From: CAVONV01 sp963697355
GTDB taxonomy: Bacteria; Acidobacteriota; Vicinamibacteria; Marinacidobacterales; DATDRI01
Assembly: GCA_963697355.1 (NCBI GenBank)
Contig: CAVONV010000025.1
Location: forward strand, 62,001 to 126,000
DNA length: 64,000 nucleotides
Direction of reading: 5' to 3'
Shown here piece by piece: positions 1 through 8,961 of the stretch. The position numbers and the translations under genes are program-made. Positions within the stretch are counted from its first letter, which is position 1, and the number at the start of each line of letters is the position of its first letter. Under the pieces are notes generated by a model. That model did no database searches and was not told the origin of the DNA. It saw only the letters and a program-made list of their open reading frames with translations.

Positions 1-1
1 C

Positions 2-1891
2 GGCGGGACGTTTCGTGGCATCGTTCCCTCCGTGATTGCCCCAACCATGATGGTCAACGAGTTGGATCCCGGAGAGGAAAGCGCCTTGGAGAATCGCGGG
101 AGCCATTCGGTCTTTGTCAAGGCGCGGCTCAGGCCGGGTGTCACGATGGCCCATGCGCAAACCGCTGTGGAGGGCGTTGCGGCACACCTGACCGAATCGG
201 CGCCTGTGGATTGGGATCTCGACGCAGGATTCACGCTCGTCCCTACCAAGGACGTGATCGTCATCCCACCGTTCGATCGGTTCATTCGCGCGGCTGCTTG
301 GTTACTCATGGTGGTGGTCGGGCTCGTTCTCTTGATGGCCTGCACCAACCTAGCGAGTTTTCTTCTTGCCAAAGGCGTGGATCGACGCAAAGAGATCGCA
401 CTGCGCGTTGCCCTCGGTGCCACACGAAAGTCTTTGATGGGGCAGCTATTGACTGAGACGGTTCTTCTCGGCATTGTCGGCGGTGTCGCCGGAGTCTTGG
501 TAGCGGTGGGATTGCTCCGCATCCTCGTAACCACAGACCTTCCGCTTCCGATTCCCATTACGTTGGACCTCGGCTTGGACGCGACGGTCCTCAGCTTCAT
601 TTTGGGAATCTCCCTCTTGGCGGGTATTGCGTTGGGTCTTGCTCCCGCCGTCCAGAGCACGAATCCGGATGTGTCTTCCACTTTAAGAGACGAGAGCACA
701 GGAGGGGGGCAGCGCGGGAAAGCGATGCTGAGAAATGTCTTGGTGGTGGCGCAAGTTTCTTTTTCTTTGGTGCTTTTGGTCGTCGCCGGCTTGTTCTTGC
801 GCAGCTTCGAGCAAGTGCAGTCTGTGGACGCAGGCTTCGGCCAGGAACCGACGGCGCTCATGTCCTTCCTGGTGCCTGCCACGCGCTTCTCGACGGACGA
901 AGGGAGAGTCTACAAACAGACGCTCATGGAAAGATTCGAGCAACTGCCCGGCGTGGAATCGGTAGGCTGTATCGGCAACATCCACCTGAACACTCTGAGT
1001 GCCTACAACTATGACATCCGCGTGGATGGAGTCGAACCTCCGCCGGAACGGGAGTTCTTTTCGGTCGACTACACGTCTGTCGACTCTGGATTTTTTGACG
1101 CTGCGGGTATTCGACTACTGCAAGGCCGCAATTTCGACGGCAGCGATCTTCCGGACTCACCTCAGGTAGCCATCATCAATGAGGCGATGGCCGACAAGTT
1201 CTGGCCGGGGCAGGATCCCCTCGGGCAAGCGATACGACGAAAGGACGATGAAGATTTGACGGTCGTCGGCGTTGTGAGTACCGCCAAGATCCGATCGATT
1301 GGAGAGTCGCCACGGTCCTTCATCTACCGGCCTTACTCACAAGACTATACTCCCTTCCTCAACGTGCTCGCCCGTACCGCCATTGATCCCGAGCGGACCG
1401 CCCTCGATATGTTGGCCGCCGGACGCGATCTCGATCCCGAGCTTTGGGTTTGGGAAGCCAAGACCATGGACCGATACTTGGCCGTGCAGCGGCTCCCTGC
1501 TCGTCTTTCAGCGCTGATCCTTTCCGCCTTTGCGGTATTGGCGCTGGCGCTGGCGAGCATAGGTCTGTACGGCGTCGTGAGCTATGCCGTTTCACGAAGG
1601 ACGAGGGAGGTTGGGATACGGATGTCCCTGGGAGCCGACAGCACCAAGGTCATCCGAATGCTCATGAGCAGCGGCTTGAAGCTGGTGGCCATCGGTGGCG
1701 TCATCGGTTTGTTAATGGCTTTCGCGGCGGCAAAACTCGTCAGTGGACTTCTGTTTAGTGTGAGCTCTTTCGACGCGATGACATTCCTGCTCGTGCCCCT
1801 GTTGCTCGGAGCGGCCGCGACCGTTGCCGCCTTTATTCCCGCTCGCCGAGCCAGCCGCGTGGATCCAGCAGCGGCACTCCGAGCGGAATAA
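2..1891 (+). CDS. ADOP/MacB-type ABC transporter permease (5' end outside window)
   Basis: The reading frame is open to the window edge, so the start lies upstream; a GTG at 32 is only an internal codon. The protein shows the duplicated permease layout of acidobacterial orphan permeases. A periplasmic domain is followed by three membrane segments (about residues 88-115, 143-165 and 187-210, counted from the GTG), then a second periplasmic domain introduced by a segment near 235-256, and a final set of three segments (about 500-615). The C-terminus RRASRVDPAAALRAE is the usual ending of the family. Members probably move or extrude substrates with an ATPase encoded elsewhere; no ATPase is visible here. 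Substrate unknown. A second locus of this family survives only as a scar near 16.0 kb. Confidence 0.9.
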   Translation, partial: GGTFRGIVPSVIAPTMMVNELDPGEESALENRGSHSVFVKARLRPGVTMAHAQTAVEGVAAHLTESAPVDWDLDAGFTLVPTKDVIVIPPFDRFIRAAAWLLMVVVGLVLLMACTNLASFLLAKGVDRRKEIALRVALGATRKSLMGQLLTETVLLGIVGGVAGVLVAVGLLRILVTTDLPLPIPITLDLGLDATVLSFILGISLLAGIALGLAPAVQSTNPDVSSTLRDESTGGGQRGKAMLRNVLVVAQVSFSLVLLVVAGLFLRSFEQVQSVDAGFGQEPTALMSFLVPATRFSTDEGRVYKQTLMERFEQLPGVESVGCIGNIHLNTLSAYNYDIRVDGVEPPPEREFFSVDYTSVDSGFFDAAGIRLLQGRNFDGSDLPDSPQVAIINEAMADKFWPGQDPLGQAIRRKDDEDLTVVGVVSTAKIRSIGESPRSFIYRPYSQDYTPFLNVLARTAIDPERTALDMLAAGRDLDPELWVWEAKTMDRYLAVQRLPARLSALILSAFAVLALALASIGLYGVVSYAVSRRTREVGIRMSLGADSTKVIRMLMSSGLKLVAIGGVIGLLMAFAAAKLVSGLLFSVSSFDAMTFLLVPLLLGAAATVAAFIPARRASRVDPAAALRAE

Positions 1892-1925
1892 GGGTAGGCC
1901 CGGCCCGCCGGGTGAATGCCTTGAG

Positions 1926-1965
1926 AATTCAAGAACTCAAGGACTGAAGAATTCAAGAATTACTT
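1926..1965. repeat. Octamer tract, consensus nACTCAAG
   Basis: Five consecutive 8-base units (AATTCAAG, AACTCAAG, GACTGAAG, AATTCAAG, AATTACTT) follow the permease stop. Related tracts occur at 16115-16147 and 20530-20561, always between genes. Function unknown. Confidence 0.7.
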
Positions 1966-2041
1966 GCTGCGGCTGCGCCGCGGCATTCATTATTGGGCGA
2001 GCGTGTGGCTGCTTCTCTCAACGAGTGCGAATGTGCCCGGA

Positions 2042-2734
2042 TCAATTTGACAGATTCTTGGGTGACGCCTTCTGCAACTTATTGACGAGCCTTTGTCCCG
2101 ATGCCGGAACAGAAACAGTGCCTTTCATGACGATGTCCCGAGCTTCGATCTCACGGCCATAAACCTTTTCATTGGCACCGTTGTCCGGACGAAGTGTCGA
2201 GCCATCCAATGAGACGCCGGCAAAGAGCCCACGTGAGCGGGAGTAGCTCAGAATTTCCGCGGTCATATAGGCGTCAGTCGAGGCCTCGGTAGTTCGACCC
2301 TTGGGACCGGCCGCAGCTGACGCATCTACCCCCAGCTTGACTTTGCTTTTCAAGACCGAGTTCGCACCTTTCTCGTTCATAACTAGGAGAAGGAAATCCG
2401 TTGCTTGGCCTCCGATTTGGAATCCGATGTTGCCTCCTTCCAAGGCCATCATCGCCGGGGCACCCCATGGGCCATGGAAATCGTGCCCCCTGCGGCAAAC
2501 CATCGTTCCCCGTCCGTATTTGCCTCCAATACCCAAGGCAAACTTTTTCACCGAAGGTAAGACGACGACACATTCCGCTTTGTGGAGAAGCTCCATCGGT
2601 AAGGCGTCGGGCATGCCGAGGATCTCTTCCAGCACCGTTGCGCCTTGTTCCAGCCGTCGGTTCTCTTTCTCGCTGTCGGCGAACGCGTTTGAGGATGCGA
2701 GTAACATGCACAAAATATTGAAAATGAGGCGCAT
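2042..2734 (-). CDS. SYLF-domain (Ysc84-type) lipid-binding protein
   Basis: A 230-residue exported protein. Residues 1-19 form a Sec signal peptide ending AFA. The rest is one SYLF domain, with the typical series AECVVVLPSVKKFALGIGG, then GPWGAPAM, GGNIGFQIGGQ and SYSRSRGLFAG. Members bind phosphoinositide-like lipids or sit at the envelope; the bacterial role is poorly defined. The start is supported by GGAGGAGCCT directly before ATG. It is transcribed as a single gene; upstream lies a perfect 8-bp inverted repeat (2795-2817). Confidence 0.9.
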   Translation of the reverse strand: MRLIFNILCMLLASSNAFADSEKENRRLEQGATVLEEILGMPDALPMELLHKAECVVVLPSVKKFALGIGGKYGRGTMVCRRGHDFHGPWGAPAMMALEGGNIGFQIGGQATDFLLLVMNEKGANSVLKSKVKLGVDASAAAGPKGRTTEASTDAYMTAEILSYSRSRGLFAGVSLDGSTLRPDNGANEKVYGREIEARDIVMKGTVSVPASGQRLVNKLQKASPKNLSN

Positions 2735-2794
2735 AGGCTCCTCCCTGGAGTCACTGGTTGTTGCTTGCTTCGCTTCAGTGTACCGGAACGTGGA

Positions 2795-2817
2795 GAGCTT
2801 TTAAACATGAAAAGCTC
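2795..2817. promoter_or_regulatory. Perfect inverted repeat upstream of the SYLF gene
   Basis: GAGCTTTT and AAAAGCTC flank a 7-base spacer. It lies about 60 bp before the SYLF start and after the PIN remnant's stop, so it could be an operator or a weak terminator. No T-run follows on either strand. Confidence 0.4.
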
Positions 2818-2864
2818 ATTTTCATCTCGAGCAACCTGAGCAGAAAGACGATGGCCGGGGAGAA

Positions 2865-3028
2865 TCAGGTCGTTGTCAGGTACTCACTCAGAGTCACGAT
2901 TCGGATCCCTTTGTATTCGCGGAGCCGCAGCATCGCTCGGTCGCCCGTGACAATGAGGTCTGCCTTGTCGGCGGCCGCGCACTCCAGTATCCGATTGTCA
3001 GGCTCAAGACTCCTTGAAGCCTGCAGCG
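2865..3028 (-). pseudogene. PIN-domain toxin remnant (C-terminal third)
   Basis: Reading the minus strand from about 3027 to a TGA at 2865-2867 gives the last ~50 residues of a PIN-domain (VapC-like) nuclease. It contains EPDNRILECAAADKAD, then LIVTGDRAML with the conserved aspartate, then GIRIVTLSEYL. The N-terminal two thirds with the first catalytic acidic residues is absent, because the upstream side is the end of the peptidase gene (stop at 3029-3031). No antitoxin partner is visible. It is a 5'-truncated relic of a toxin-antitoxin locus. Confidence 0.75.
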
Positions 3029-5206
3029 TTACTTCAGGTGCCTTTCCAGATACTCGAAAATCATCGTATAAAGATGTAGCACCTCGTTGGTGCCGCGGAC
3101 ACCGTGCGTCTTGTTGGGATAGAGCATCAAGTCGAACTGTTTTTGGTTCTTGATGAGAGCATCGACGAGTTGAGTCGTGTTTTGCGGATGGACATTGTCG
3201 TCGTGCGTGCCGTGGATGAGGAGCATACGCCCGCTGTAGCTCGCTGCCGCTTTAACCGACGACGTGGCATCGTAAGCTTCGGGATCGTCTTGAGGTCGAT
3301 TCATGTACCGCTCGGTGTAGATCGAATCGTAGTTGTGCCAATCGGTCACGGGCGCTCCGGCGATGCCCACCTTGAAGAGCTTCGAGTGAGTCATGTGGAA
3401 CGTCGTCGTGAATCCGCCGCCGCTCCAGCCCCAAACGCCCATGCGCTCACCGTCGACGTAGGGTAAGGACTTCAAGTAGTCGACGGCCACGGCGTGATCT
3501 TGGATGGCCACAGGCCCGATGTTGTGATCGCCGAGCACAGCGTACTTGTGTCCCCAAATGGCTCCCGTCCGGTCGTCGAGTTGAGCCACGATATATCCGT
3601 TTTGGAGGAGAAAGTTGTGGAAGAGATACCGGTTTCCCCCCCACGCGTCTCTAATGGTGGAGGCGCCCGGCATACCATAGATGTAGACCAAGACGGGATA
3701 CTTCTTGGTCTTGTCGAGGTCTTTCGGCTCGAGAAGGAGCATGCTGATCTTGGCGCCGTCGGGAGTGTCCAGCGTTTTGTAGGCGGGCGCCACGAGATCG
3801 AACTCGTCCATACGATGAGGCTCGCTGAAGGGCATCACTTGGCCCGTCGAGAGGTCGGTGAGTTTCGTCCATCCCGGATTTGTTAAAGAGGAGTAAGTAT
3901 CGAGATAGGCGCTAGCGGACGAGTTCATGTTGATCCGGTGCGTTCCCTTCTCCTTTGTCACACGCTCTCGGCCCGTTCCGTCGAGTTTCACGCGATAAAG
4001 ATCGCGTCCAATGGGATTGTCGATATTAGCCGTGAAGAAGACCCATCCGTTCTCATCCACGCCGTCGATACCATTGATCTGCCAATCGCCTTGGGTCAAG
4101 GGTCGAACCCGTTCCCCTTGCTCCGAGTAGAGATAGATGTGACGGAAGCCGGTTCGCTCCGACGTCCAAAGAAACCGCTTCCCATCCTCGAGGAAGGTCA
4201 GATCGTCGGTCACATTGATCCAAGCATCGTCCGTCTCGACCAAGATACTCTTTGAGCGTCCTTTCGTGGGATCCACAAAGATGAGCTCGAGCTCCTCTTG
4301 TGCGCGATCGAGGAGCTGGATGGCGAGCTCGGACGGGTTCACCCATTGGATGCGCGGAATATATTCGGCAGCGCGATCGATCCAGGCGGTGGCGCCGTTG
4401 CCGATGTTGACGATTCCAACCCGAACCTTCGGATTGGGATCGCCCGACTTAGGGTAGCGTTGGAGGTCGACACTGGCGTGCTGAGACACTTCCTCGGTGA
4501 TGGGGTAGGTCGGGACGGGACTTTCATCCATCTCCAGGAAAGCGATGTGAGCACTGTCGGGAGACCAGTGGTAGCCCGTCCTGACGTTGAGCTCTTCCGG
4601 ATAGACCCAGTCAAGGTCACCGTGGAGCAAGAGATCGTGCCCGCCAAAAGTCAGTTGTTTTTCGTTGCCACCGGCGGTTGGCACGACCCAAATGTCGTGT
4701 TCGTAGACAAAAGAGACCCATTGACCATCGGGCGAAAACTTGGGATCGAGGACACCGGTCTTCGACGGTGCGAGAACATCCTGCTTCTTGGTGGCAATGT
4801 CGTAAACGATGATCTGTCCGGCACTTGCGAAGAGGATAGACTTTCCATCCGGTGCCCAAACATAGGCTGCAACGCCGAAACGGGTGCGTCGCGTGCGCTC
4901 GCGTTCGTCTTTTGTAGCCTCCGCTGGCGAGGGTGCCATGCGTTTCAATTCGTCGGAGCTTACGAGCATTTGCTTCTCTCCCGATTTGGTATCGAAACGC
5001 CAGAGGTCACGGCCGTTGTCCCCTGAGAGGAAGAAACTCAGACTCCCATCCGGAGCCCACCGCGTTTGCGAAGGCGAGGGTGTAGTCAACTCTTCGCCGT
5101 AGATGACCTCGATGGAAAGGGGTTTCTTGGTCGTTTGCGCGGTAACGTAGGAACAGGCTCCGAGTACGAAAAGGAAAATAACGAGAGTCACTGGAACGCG
5201 ACGCAT
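3029..5206 (-). CDS. Exported dipeptidyl-peptidase IV-like serine peptidase (S9B)
   Basis: A 725-residue protein: N-terminal signal (about 1-23; either Ala-Gln cleavage or a weak LGAC lipobox), a beta-propeller DPPIV domain (about 40-500) and an alpha/beta-hydrolase domain. The substrate N-terminus anchor is visible as DWVYPEEL. The nucleophile is Ser595 in GWSGGGF (the common form is GWSYGG), the acid Asp669 or Asp670 in HGTHDDNVH, and the histidine about 701 in KTHGV. It should release Xaa-Pro or Xaa-Ala dipeptides from peptides outside the cytoplasm. The ATG is preceded by AGGAGGTGAAGC, a strong ribosome site. It is divergent from the sirtuin gene. Confidence 0.92.
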   Translation of the reverse strand: MRRVPVTLVIFLFVLGACSYVTAQTTKKPLSIEVIYGEELTTPSPSQTRWAPDGSLSFFLSGDNGRDLWRFDTKSGEKQMLVSSDELKRMAPSPAEATKDERERTRRTRFGVAAYVWAPDGKSILFASAGQIIVYDIATKKQDVLAPSKTGVLDPKFSPDGQWVSFVYEHDIWVVPTAGGNEKQLTFGGHDLLLHGDLDWVYPEELNVRTGYHWSPDSAHIAFLEMDESPVPTYPITEEVSQHASVDLQRYPKSGDPNPKVRVGIVNIGNGATAWIDRAAEYIPRIQWVNPSELAIQLLDRAQEELELIFVDPTKGRSKSILVETDDAWINVTDDLTFLEDGKRFLWTSERTGFRHIYLYSEQGERVRPLTQGDWQINGIDGVDENGWVFFTANIDNPIGRDLYRVKLDGTGRERVTKEKGTHRINMNSSASAYLDTYSSLTNPGWTKLTDLSTGQVMPFSEPHRMDEFDLVAPAYKTLDTPDGAKISMLLLEPKDLDKTKKYPVLVYIYGMPGASTIRDAWGGNRYLFHNFLLQNGYIVAQLDDRTGAIWGHKYAVLGDHNIGPVAIQDHAVAVDYLKSLPYVDGERMGVWGWSGGGFTTTFHMTHSKLFKVGIAGAPVTDWHNYDSIYTERYMNRPQDDPEAYDATSSVKAAASYSGRMLLIHGTHDDNVHPQNTTQLVDALIKNQKQFDLMLYPNKTHGVRGTNEVLHLYTMIFEYLERHLK

Positions 5207-5318
5207 GCTTCACCTCCTGGAACCGAAGACGAGATCGAGAAAATACCAGGCACGGAGGAGCCTTGCAACATCATCAGCCGACTTGAAAGCCGACGTGAAG
5301 TAGTTGAAACTCAGTGCT

Positions 5319-6134
5319 ATGAGCATTGAAGAAGCGGCGAGAGCCATTGAGGCGGCACCTCATCTACTCATCACGGCGGGCGCCGGCATTGGGGTCGATT
5401 CGGGCCTTCCGGATTTTCGCGGCAACGAGGGTTTTTGGAACGCTTACCCCCCCTATAGGAAGCTGGGTTTCAGCTTTGTCGCCATGGCCAGCCCGGAAAC
5501 GTTTCAATCGGATCCCGCACTCGCCTGGGGTTTCTACGGCCATCGCCTCAACCTCTACCGAAACACGACGCCACACAACGGTTTCGGAATTCTTCGCCGG
5601 TGGGCGGAGGAAAAGAAGAGTCACTTCGTTTTCACCTCCAATGTGGATGGCCAATTCCAAGCTGCAAATTTCGACCCCGATCTCATCTATGAGGTGCATG
5701 GAAGCATTCATCACCTGCAGTGTCTTCAACCATGCAGTGGGAGCGTTTGGTCCGCAGAGACGATCGAAGTCGCCGTCGATGTCGATACGATGCGGGCGAT
5801 GGGTCCGTTACCGGAATGCCATGGCTGCGGCGCGGTGGCGCGCCCGAACATACTCATGTTCGGTGACTTCAGCTACGTTCCCAATCGACAGGAGGATCAG
5901 GGACTGCGTTTCCAATCGTTTCTGGCGAACGTCGGCGCGGACCCTTTGGCCATCGTGGAGTTGGGAGCGGGCATGGCGGTACCGACGGTTAGGTATCAAG
6001 GTGAACGTCTCGCCATGGCGAGAAACGCCCGTTTGATCCGTATCAACCCTAGAGACCGAGAAGTGCCGGATGGAGGGATTTCGATTCAGTCGGGCTCACT
6101 GAAAGCCCTTCAACTCTTGGACGGCCTCATGTGA
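5319..6134 (+). CDS. Sir2-family NAD-dependent protein deacylase
   Basis: About 271 residues from ATG 5319; an in-frame TTG at 5304 is an alternative and neither has a clear ribosome site. Sirtuin hallmarks are present: GAGIGVDSGLPDFRG for NAD binding, TSNVDGQ, and the catalytic histidine in EVHGSIHHLQC. Two cysteine pairs (CLQPC and CHGC) should bind zinc, the first with spacing one longer than usual. Such enzymes remove acyl groups from lysines using NAD. It stands alone, ended by the large hairpin at 6134-6192. Confidence 0.9.
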   Translation: MSIEEAARAIEAAPHLLITAGAGIGVDSGLPDFRGNEGFWNAYPPYRKLGFSFVAMASPETFQSDPALAWGFYGHRLNLYRNTTPHNGFGILRRWAEEKKSHFVFTSNVDGQFQAANFDPDLIYEVHGSIHHLQCLQPCSGSVWSAETIEVAVDVDTMRAMGPLPECHGCGAVARPNILMFGDFSYVPNRQEDQGLRFQSFLANVGADPLAIVELGAGMAVPTVRYQGERLAMARNARLIRINPRDREVPDGGISIQSGSLKALQLLDGLM

Positions 6135-6192
6135 AAAAAAGGGGTGGAGGGGACTGTCCCGTTGGTGGACTGTCCCCTCCACCCCTTTTTTT
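6134..6192. terminator. Bidirectional terminator, REP-like hairpin
   Basis: Two 26-base arms (6134-6159 and 6167-6192) pair with a single central mismatch and a 7-base loop. The A-run on the left and T-run on the right fit a terminator for both converging genes (sirtuin and NYN). The arms carry GGGGACTGTCC, a motif echoed at 50.9 kb and in fragments near 49.4 and 49.7 kb. Confidence 0.8.
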
Positions 6193-6197
6193 CCTGA

Positions 6198-6959
6198 TCA
6201 AGGCTGAGCTCGCGTGATAGAGTAGCTCCCTCGCTTTTGATCCTTCGTAATCTTGAACATGCCCAAACGAGCGCCTTCTTCGATGAGCTCACTGAAGCTT
6301 CTGAAGCCGCATGCGGCTTCGTTGAAGGACGGACGCTTCCGCTTGATGGTCTGCTTGACCATGGACCCCCAGATGATCTCCTTGTCTTCGCGCTCCAGGG
6401 CTTCGATGGCGTCGAGTACCATTCGGAAGCAGTCCTGTTGCTTCTTGGGTAGTGTGGCGAGTCGCGGCCGACTCCTCGGGGACTGAGTGACGAGATCGTC
6501 GTAAAAGATGAACTCGTCGCACGCAGAAGCCAAGAGATCGGAAGTGGACTTCCGGAGACCCACACCGATGACCGTCTTGTCGTTCTCCTTGAGCTTGGAG
6601 ACGAGCGGGGCGAAATCACTGTCGCCGGAAGCGATGACGAACAAGTTGATGTGCTCCTTCTCGTAACACAAGTCCATGGCATCAACGACCATCTTGATGT
6701 CGGCACTGTTCTTTCCACTGATGCGACGTTGGGGAATGTCGATGAGCTCGATGCCGGACTCGTGAAGGCTCGTTTTGTAGGCCTTGTAGGCACTCCAATC
6801 GGCGTAGGCCCTCTTGAAGATGATCCTTCCCTTTTCGACCAACCTTTCCAAGACCTTGTTCATGTCGAAGGACTTGAGCTTGGCGTCTCGGACACCGAGA
6901 GCAAGGTTCTCGAAGTCGATGAAAAGGGCCAGTTTCGGCTCTTCGGAACCAGTGACCAT
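6198..6959 (-). CDS. NYN-domain (LabA/DUF88) ribonuclease-like protein with LOTUS/OST-HTH domain
   Basis: 253 residues from ATG 6959, chosen because GGAGGTAATCTAT lies just before it. The N-terminal NYN domain (about 8-150) keeps the PIN-like acidic centre: LFIDFENLA with Asp15, SADIKMVVDAMD and IASGDSDFAPL. A second domain (about 170-250) looks like an OST-HTH/LOTUS RNA-binding fold. NYN proteins are predicted metal-dependent RNases acting in RNA processing; the target is unknown. Monocistronic, convergent with the sirtuin gene. Confidence 0.88.
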   Translation of the reverse strand: MVTGSEEPKLALFIDFENLALGVRDAKLKSFDMNKVLERLVEKGRIIFKRAYADWSAYKAYKTSLHESGIELIDIPQRRISGKNSADIKMVVDAMDLCYEKEHINLFVIASGDSDFAPLVSKLKENDKTVIGVGLRKSTSDLLASACDEFIFYDDLVTQSPRSRPRLATLPKKQQDCFRMVLDAIEALEREDKEIIWGSMVKQTIKRKRPSFNEAACGFRSFSELIEEGARLGMFKITKDQKRGSYSITRAQP

Positions 6960-7092
6960 ATAGATTACCTCCGTTGGTCTTGACAGCCTCGATAATGTCC
7001 TCGACAATGATTCTATTCTAGTTCAGCTCAAACAAGTAACGTGACATCAAAAGGCGGACTTCCTGTCGTCCGCTTCATGGAGGTCCACGGCT

Positions 7093-8079
7093 ATGTCGGC
7101 ACTCGCTGGTTTTTGCGCAGGGCTCCTCCTGTACTTCCTCTTTCGATACGGCCTCGCAGGCTTCTTCACGGTTCAACAAAACGAAAGGGCCGTTATCACG
7201 AGCTTCGGACGCGCCCAGCGGATCGAAGGAAAAACGACGCTCGAGCTTCCCATGTCGGAGCATCTTTCCGAACCGGATCGTGATCGATATATCTTTCCTC
7301 AGGTGCGAGTGATCGGGCCCGGGGGGCCCTATTTCAAGTGGCCATGGCATAAAGTCCACAAGGTGGATGTGGCCATCCGCACCGTGAGCACCGCTTACGA
7401 TCCCGAAGACCCCACTGTGAATCAAGGCAATACCGTCCTCGAGGCGGTCACCAAAGACCAGCTGAACATCGGCATCACGGGGCAGCTTCGTTACAAAATG
7501 GCCGAACAGAACCTCTATGCCTTTCTATTCGGCGTGAAGAACCCCATCGCCCATGTCATGGGCTACTTCGTCTCCATTCTGCGAGAGCGCATTGCCAACT
7601 TCGAAGCATCGTCTTCGATGGTCGATGCCGCCGAGTTGGAACAAAAAGTGGGTGTCGAGGGCGTGTCCATCAACGATATTCGGAAGAACTTGAACGAGCT
7701 CAACGAGCAGATGGAGCGGGAGTGTTTATCATCGGCGGCACGCTACGGGATCGTCCTCGATGCATCTCTCATTACCGGTATCGACCCGCCGGTTGAAATA
7801 GAGTCCGCGTTGGCTGCCATCAACACGGCCCATAACGAGGTCTCCGCTCAGATCAGTCTCGCCCGTGCCGAAGCGGATCAGAAGATCGAGCAGTCGAAAC
7901 GGGCGGTAGAGATCAACACGATGAGGGCAGAGGCCGAGGTTCAACCGCTCCTCCGAGTGGCCGAGCGTTTGAGAGAGTTGAAGCGAAGCGGGGACGATAC
8001 GTTGGTTTCCTATTTGCGCAACGTCCGCTTGGGGCTTTTCGAAAGAGCCAAGCGGTTGGTCGCGGAGGTAAAATCATGA
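7093..8079 (+). CDS. SPFH/Band 7 domain membrane protein (first of pair)
   Basis: 328 residues. A single N-terminal membrane anchor (about 4-26) is followed by an SPFH domain (FFTVQQNERAVITSFGR onward) and a C-terminal coiled region rich in Ala, Glu and Arg (ARAEADQKIEQSKRAVE). It resembles HflK in plan: membrane anchor, band 7, coiled coil. SPFH proteins form ring or cage assemblies that organise membrane domains or regulate proteases. A GGAGG lies 9 bases before the ATG. The stop overlaps the next gene's start (ATGA), so the two proteins are probably made together and form a hetero-oligomer. No protease gene is adjacent. Confidence 0.85.
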   Translation: MSALAGFCAGLLLYFLFRYGLAGFFTVQQNERAVITSFGRAQRIEGKTTLELPMSEHLSEPDRDRYIFPQVRVIGPGGPYFKWPWHKVHKVDVAIRTVSTAYDPEDPTVNQGNTVLEAVTKDQLNIGITGQLRYKMAEQNLYAFLFGVKNPIAHVMGYFVSILRERIANFEASSSMVDAAELEQKVGVEGVSINDIRKNLNELNEQMERECLSSAARYGIVLDASLITGIDPPVEIESALAAINTAHNEVSAQISLARAEADQKIEQSKRAVEINTMRAEAEVQPLLRVAERLRELKRSGDDTLVSYLRNVRLGLFERAKRLVAEVKS

Positions 8080-8945
8080 GTTTCATTTTCTCTGCACTCG
8101 TGGCCTTCGTTCTTGCATTGATCCTCGTGCCGATGTTCTTTGGACTCCAGCGCCTGCTGGGCCTCTACGCCGTCGTCGAAGAGGGCTATTGCAAGGTCTT
8201 CGTCCTCTTCGGCAAAGTCATGGGTGTGCTCGATGAGCCGGGGCTTCACGTTCCGGTTTTCGCGTTCGGCCCACGGGCTCTCCTCGTCTCTTTTTTCGGA
8301 AAGATCCATACGTTGGACATGCGCCTCGATCAACGCTACCTTCGAAGCCAGCCTGTCAATACTGAAGAAGGAACCCCGATGGGTATCGGGACCTGGTATG
8401 AAATGCGGATATCGAATCCGGTGGCCTTTCTATTCGAGAACACCGATCCGAGAGGCTCTCTCGAGGCCAATGTGGCCAATGCCACCGTGAGAGGGCTGAG
8501 TAATCTGCCTTTGCCGAAAATGCTCGAAGACCGACACAGCATGAGCCGTGTGGTGAGAGAGGAGGTATCGCCGCGTTCGGAGAGTTGGGGTTACTCACTC
8601 GGGTCGGTCTACATCCGGAAAGTTCACTTCCGGGACTTCAACATGATCCAGCAAATCGAGCAGAAAGTGGTGAACCGACTTCGCCAGGTCACCTCCGCCA
8701 TCCGGCAAGCCGGAACCAACCAGGTGGATATCATCACGAGCTCGGCGGAGAAGGAAGCCGCCGTGGAGTTTGCACGTGCTGAAGCCGTTCGGCCGGAGAT
8801 CGTGGGAAGAGCCCTTTCGGAAATATCCCAGGACAAGCAAGTTTCTGAGGCCCTGTTCGAGGTTCTCGAGATCCAAAATGCCCTCGAAGGGGAGACCGAA
8901 GTGACACTGATCCCCGAGGGAGCCAACAAGGCTATCCTCATTTAG
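8076..8945 (+). CDS. SPFH/Band 7 domain membrane protein (second of pair)
   Basis: 289 residues overlapping the upstream gene by four bases. There is a membrane anchor (about 3-28), an SPFH domain starting near LYAVVEEGYCKVFVLFGK, and a helical tail with SSAEKEAAVEFARAEA. It resembles HflC in size and position. Sequence identity between the two partners looks low, so they are distinct subunits rather than a recent duplication. Expected to sit in the inner membrane with the first protein. It converges on the amidohydrolase gene with only 16 bp between stops. Confidence 0.85.
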   Translation: MSFIFSALVAFVLALILVPMFFGLQRLLGLYAVVEEGYCKVFVLFGKVMGVLDEPGLHVPVFAFGPRALLVSFFGKIHTLDMRLDQRYLRSQPVNTEEGTPMGIGTWYEMRISNPVAFLFENTDPRGSLEANVANATVRGLSNLPLPKMLEDRHSMSRVVREEVSPRSESWGYSLGSVYIRKVHFRDFNMIQQIEQKVVNRLRQVTSAIRQAGTNQVDIITSSAEKEAAVEFARAEAVRPEIVGRALSEISQDKQVSEALFEVLEIQNALEGETEVTLIPEGANKAILI

Positions 8946-8961
8946 CGGGAATAGGCCTCCG

